21,887 bases of DNA, taken from positions 1-21,887 of the forward strand of contig JAQGAU010001035.1 in assembly GCA_034698045.1 (NCBI GenBank), in the 5' to 3' direction. Positions 18,080 through 21,887 of this stretch are shown piece after piece (positions within the stretch are counted from its first letter, which is position 1; each line of letters begins with the position of its first letter). A model generated the notes under the pieces. It was not told the origin of the DNA and did not search any database. It saw nothing but the letters and a program-made list of their open reading frames with translations. This DNA is from Paramacrobiotus richtersi. Lineage: Eukaryota; Tardigrada; Eutardigrada; Parachela; Macrobiotidae. The translations under genes were made by a program, and so were the position numbers.

Positions 18080-19229
18080 TGGGTGGGACCCCGATCGTTT
18101 CCATCGAAAGGTCCAACAATATGCTCCACAATTTTCTGGCTATTTGTAAGTTTTGGCCAAAACACAGGAAATGGTTCCAAACACATGATAGCCTAATTTG
18201 TAGGCAACAAGACGCTCAAGAGCTTCTTCGTTACCTTCTGCCGTAGAAGGTCTTCATGAGGACGTAAATCGTGTGACAGGCAAACTCAAACCAGAAACGG
18301 AAGATATCCTCGATCATTACACACCAATTCGCAAAAGGCAGCCGAAGCTGGAAACGTTATCTGCGACGGGACAACAGTACAGTTGTTGGTACGCTTACTT
18401 TGCTGAATATTTCACACCGAACGCAGTTTCTATTTTTTATTGACAGATCTGTTTTTTGGCCAATTGAAAAGCTCACTCGTCTGTGATACATGCGGAAATT
18501 GTTCAGTGACCTTTGATCCATTCTGGGATCTTGCGCTGCCCATACCCGACTATCGCAGCTCGTCCGTATGTGACGTCAATGTTTATGACTGCATGAAATT
18601 GTTTATGAAGAAGGAGGTGATGGATGGCGATAAACGGCCGGTATATACGGTATACGGTAACGTATTTTTGGCAGACTTGCGAACGGTGCAAAACACGACA
18701 AAAATGCACCAAATTCTTCGGGGTCCAGCGTTTTCCAAAGTACTTGGTGATACATTTGAAGCGATTCTCCCAGGAGCGATATCGAGCCAAAATATCCAGT
18801 TTAGTCGAGTATCCAGTTGACGGACTGGACTTATCAGCATTTGCGGCCGATTCCTATTCGGGACCACGGCCGTCGTATAATTTGTACGCGGTATCGTGTC
18901 ATGCCGGTAGCACGCACTGTGGACATTATACGGCTTACTGTAAACAACCCGGAACTGGAAAATGGAGCGAGTTCAATGATTCCAGGTGGCCGATTAAACT
19001 ACCAGCTAAATTAGTGACTGCTTGCATGCAACAGTTTGCGCTATCAATCACGGCTTCAGTAGAAGTACATGCGAGGACAATTTTACACTACGAAATGTTA
19101 AACGTCTGTAGACGCGTCTTACCTGCAATTCCATAATGTGAACTGTATCTTTACAGGGTTTCCAATGCATCTGCCAAGGATGCGGTGACTTCGGATGGCT
19201 ACGTTCTTTTCTACGAAATGGCGGTTTAA
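18080..19229 (+). CDS. USP2-type ubiquitin-specific protease, 3' part, possibly broken
   Basis: A cysteine protease that removes ubiquitin. Exons: 18080-18145, 18204-18388, 18447-18640, 18675-18985, 19157-19229; introns 58, 58, 34 and 171 nt. Exon 1-2 reads QQYAPQFSGYLQQDAQELLR, the family QQDAQEFLR box. Then come EGLHEDVNRV, SWKRYLRRDNSTVVDLFFGQ, CDTCGNC and FDPFWDLALPIP, TCERCKTRQKC (zinc ribbon), HLKRFS, YNLYAVS, the catalytic HCGHYTAYC, FNDSR and finally DGYVLFYEM. FDPFWDL favours USP2 over USP8 or USP21. Oddities: EGLHEDVNRV lies in a different frame from the segments before and after it in exon 2, entered by about 5 extra bases (CCGTA, 18241-18245) and left between about 18320 and 18345. 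The N-terminal Cys box (GNTCF) was not found upstream. Either a pseudogene, a gene with far 5' exons and sequence errors, or a partial duplicate. Confidence 0.85.
18641..18674 (+). other. 34-nt intron in the USP gene
   Basis: GTATAT at 18641 to GGCAG at 18674. Removal joins DGDKRP in phase 0 to TCERCKTRQKC, exactly as in USP2 (DGDEKP-TCCRC). Because 34 is not a multiple of three, retention would shift the frame. This is near or below the usual lower size limit for metazoan introns. Confidence 0.75.
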
Positions 19230-20099
19230 CCCCGATATAAAGAGCTCAGTTCCGCATCAATCCTTTAAGCAATGGCAAAGGAATTGCACCGAATTATCTT
19301 TCTACAGTACATGATATTCGCTCTAAAAGCTTCAACAGAATCTGATAGTGCTGCGGTAGTATACGTTTACAGATGGATGGATCTGAATTATCATTCCAGA
19401 TTAAATGAATAGACTGCTAAAATTAAAATCTTTAGAAACAGTTGGTTATGTTTATGGTTTGTTTAATTACAGCTACCACGTCTTTTTGTAGTCGTCGGAG
19501 GATTTTTCCGAAGATCCCATCGAGACTTCATTCTGTAAACACTTTGTTTTAAAAGCTTGTTTAAATTCAACGATAATAGCTTCGTTAGACGTTTGCGATG
19601 CGCCGACCGTTTGATCGATACCTGCAAATTAAGCTGCCGTAACACGCTAACAATAAGCAACTCACAGCTCAATGGATTCTTCCAGCAGTCTATGTGATTT
19701 GCAAATGCTTAATGTTAAGTAAACACTTCAATCATCAATATCCGCGCCTCTACTTTGCGGTATGCGGAGCATTTTAATATTTGCGAAGCACAACAGGTTC
19801 GGCACGTGTGGGCGCCTGTAATAATAGAATTGTTGCGTAACTCCCAGTCATTTGTTACCGCTGGATCTAATTGCTGATGTCTCCAGAGACTTTCGCTTGT
19901 CTTTAATCTTGGGACAAGGTACATACGCTCATATCCATTCGGCAGTATCGTACAGTCCATCGAAGCGGCACATTCACCACATATCGGTGTCGAGCAAATG
20001 CCATTTCAAACAATATCGGATTCCTTTTCGGGAAGGGCTACTTAAAGATGACTTTTGAAATGTCAAGCTTTAGTTCATAATTACGTATTTACATTCTTA
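19230..20099. other. Spacer between the USP and receptor genes
   Basis: Probably USP 3' untranslated sequence followed by the receptor promoter. An ATTAAA word lies near 19402. No core promoter motif is convincing, and the short ORFs on both strands have no recognisable domain. Confidence 0.4.
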
Positions 20100-21887
20100 A
20101 TGGACACTATTCAACGTGCATTTCTTGTTTGCTTTGTGCTTGTAACGGTGTACTGGGAAGAATGTTTTTCCGACCGGCGTCTGGAAATGATCAGTATCCT
20201 ACCAATGAATGTTCGTGTTGGACCGGCACTGACCTACTCGGGTTCGGCGTTGCGAATGTCGGTCGAAACAGCCAATGAACGGTTCAAGGGTTCGTTGAAT
20301 ATTTCGCTGAAATTATTGTACAATGAGCAGTACAGGACTTGTGATGAAACGGCTGCCAATACGGCTTGGATGTTTGCGGAACATATGCTCAGAAACTGGG
20401 AGGAAAAGATTCGTGCAAATGAGTGCTCTGCTGTTGTTGCTGTGGGTAAGACACCACACCACAAGGTCAATTAAATTTCTGTAGCAGTGGTAATTAACGC
20501 ATCCTCTGTTCCACAGGATGTGCTGGATTTACCAATCCCGCTTACTTAGCGAAAGGTTAGTACACAGATTATTCTCTTCCGGCTTCGTGCGTAACAACTC
20601 TTTTCATTTATTGATATTGCAGAATGGAATGTTCCAATCTTTTCGACGTGAGTCTTGCTCAGTATTGTCCATAATTTTGTACTGGTATCAGTGTCCTTTC
20701 CTTGCAGCGGTATAATGCAACAAACAGAAGTCAGTCCACATGAGTTTCCATCAGCTATCGCGCTCAGTGGAACATACGAAGGGTTCGCAACGGTTTTTAT
20801 GCACATCCTCCGTATGAACCGGTGGTACCACGTTACGGCTCTTCTCGATTCTGCGGCAACCAATGTAATTTACGTTAACACCGCGAATGCCCTTCAACGA
20901 CTGGCCAAAGCGGATCCGTCAAGGAATTTCCAAATTCAAACTGTGCAGTTTAATGGGTCAAAGACCGAGAGCGTGCTGCCGGCCTTGGACGTTGCTAGAA
21001 AAAGAAGCAGAAGTAAGGTTGAAATCTACGGTATTTCGTATAAACCGTGGATGTGGTCACAACAGTACAGATGTGCCTTTTCCCATTACAGTCATTATCC
21101 TATTTTGTCACGCGAAGGTTGGAATAGGTCTTCTGGTAAGTGCTGCTAATCGCAACAACAATATGCCGCCTGAAACCCGTCTTTATTGTTGTAATTAAGT
21201 TGATCATCGGTAATTGAAACAGTCAACAATTCTCGTAGTGACCGTGTCATAACCGTTTACCTTGCACAGTAGAAATCGGGGTCCATGACCCAGTAGTTCA
21301 AATTCCCCAGACTCCGTACTTCTAATAACATTACCGTTCTTCGGCTTCTTCCGTACGTTTTAATGTGATATCGAATCTCAGATTCATAATCTTAGAGAAT
21401 CTTTGCAGAATGCAGCCGATTCCTTTCAAATGGTCAACAAAGACTATGTAAGCAAAAGAAACGAACCCATCCTACCCTAAGCAATAGCTGATAGCTCTCT
21501 AATTATGTAGGTGTATCTAATGCTGCAACCATCCCAAGTGGATATTTACGGGAAGATCGACCTATTTTCCGGTCAACCGGAATCGGTAATAGTGAAGCTT
21601 ATAGCTAAACATATGTGATTATTAATCTTTAATTGCTCCAATGTCTTGTAGAGGTCGAAGCTGTTTAAGAGCCTTATTTATCTGACTACTCATCATTCAG
21701 AAGGATCTTTAGTCGATGACCTTAACCAACGTATCGCCAATCGAACCAAAGCGGAATATGACATCTCCTTCACTCCCGAAGCGCCAGTTTGTATTCCTCA
21801 TTTCTGAACAAAGTTTGACAAATAAAATATCCTGTTTTTCTTATTCTTAGCCACTTGACTTGTATGGAACAAGAGGGGCATACGATG
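20100..21887 (+). CDS. Receptor guanylyl cyclase / ANF-receptor type protein, N-terminal part (truncated by window end)
   Basis: The extracellular periplasmic-binding-like domain of a natriuretic-peptide-receptor/receptor guanylyl cyclase relative. ATG 20100 starts a signal peptide (AFLVCFVLVTVYW, cleavage near residue 23). Exons: 20100-20445, 20517-20555, 20623-20647, 20708-21012, 21092-21135, 21511-21585, 21652-21786 and 21851 to the edge; all are GT-AG and in phase. Domain signs: LPMNVRVGPALTYSGSAL, SAVVAVGCAGFTNPAYLAKE, WNVPIFSTG, FPSAIALSGTYEGFATVF, WYHVTALLDSAATN, IIILFCHAK, YGKIDLFSGQ, LFKSLIYLTTH and LYGTRGAYD. This order matches PF01094 ANF_receptor. Transmembrane, kinase-homology and cyclase domains would lie beyond the window, so a clearance-type receptor without cyclase cannot be excluded. 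The 375-nt intron 5 may hide another small exon. Confidence 0.85.

Noticed and set aside
18243..18340. Reading the shifted part of USP exon 2 simply as an ordinary intron (GTAGAA...GGCAG)
   Set aside because: The interval encodes EGLHEDVNRV, a strong match to the USP2 family at exactly the right place, so it is ancestral coding sequence even if it may now be spliced out.
18503..18867. Minus-strand ORFs of about 95 codons
   Set aside because: Antisense shadows of the USP exons; no domain.
20234..20863. Minus-strand ORFs of 78 and 105 codons
   Set aside because: Antisense shadows of the receptor exons.
21240..21330. Possible tRNA gene, from a GTTCAAATTC B-box-like word
   Set aside because: No matching A box, no acceptor stem pairing and no anticodon arm could be placed around it; it lies in intron 5 of the receptor gene.

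Overview
The window is eukaryotic nuclear DNA from a small-genome invertebrate. The two clearest genes are split by short GT-AG introns (34, 58, 58 and 171 nt in one; mostly 60-79 nt in the other). Intergenic DNA carries MITE-like inverted repeats, minisatellites and decayed tandem repeats. I see no operons, bacterial promoters, rRNA, tRNA or CRISPR. A tardigrade-like or other compact ecdysozoan genome would fit the tiny introns and divergent paralogues, but that is inference; nothing here fixes the species.

Layout. 1-3.9 kb: no recognised gene; a ~578 bp tandem repeat (about 2.3 copies), a C15 run and two oppositely oriented clusters of a GC-rich 15-mer. 3.9-5.1 kb, minus strand: a divergent protein resembling the N-terminal Agenet/Tudor and KH0 region of the FMR1 family, with a possible 5' exon. 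5.1-7.3 kb: non-coding, with a candidate 0.7 kb TIR element and an AT-rich tract. 7.36-8.32 kb, minus: a clearer FMR1-like N-terminal-region protein without visible KH1/KH2. 8.3-10.4 kb: a weak macro-domain-like ORF, a 38-nt palindrome and a well-formed 155 bp MITE with a TAA duplication. 10.4-12.2 kb, minus: a proline-rich plus PPGLEYL segment typical of phospholipid scramblases but lacking the family core, small exons of unknown function, and a duplicated Ser/Asp/Asn/Lys-rich exon next to a Ser/Arg-rich exon. 12.2-18.0 kb: two minisatellite arrays in opposite orientation enclosing an inverted pair of related ORFs, which gives a nested, decayed inverted arrangement.

18.08-19.23 kb, plus: the 3' two thirds of a USP2-type ubiquitin-specific protease, five exons, with the His and Asn/Asp boxes and the zinc ribbon intact, but no Cys box found upstream and a pair of compensating frameshifts in exon 2. 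20.10-21.89 kb, plus: the secreted N-terminus and ligand-binding domain of an ANF-receptor/receptor guanylyl cyclase-type protein, eight exons, running off the right edge.

The genes look independently transcribed and I see no shared pathway. The most unusual aspects are the FMR1-like pair lacking RNA-binding KH1/KH2 domains, the nested inverted architecture around 12-18 kb whose array abuts coding exons at both ends, and repeated signs of frame damage (USP, scramblase), which could be real pseudogenisation or assembly indels.
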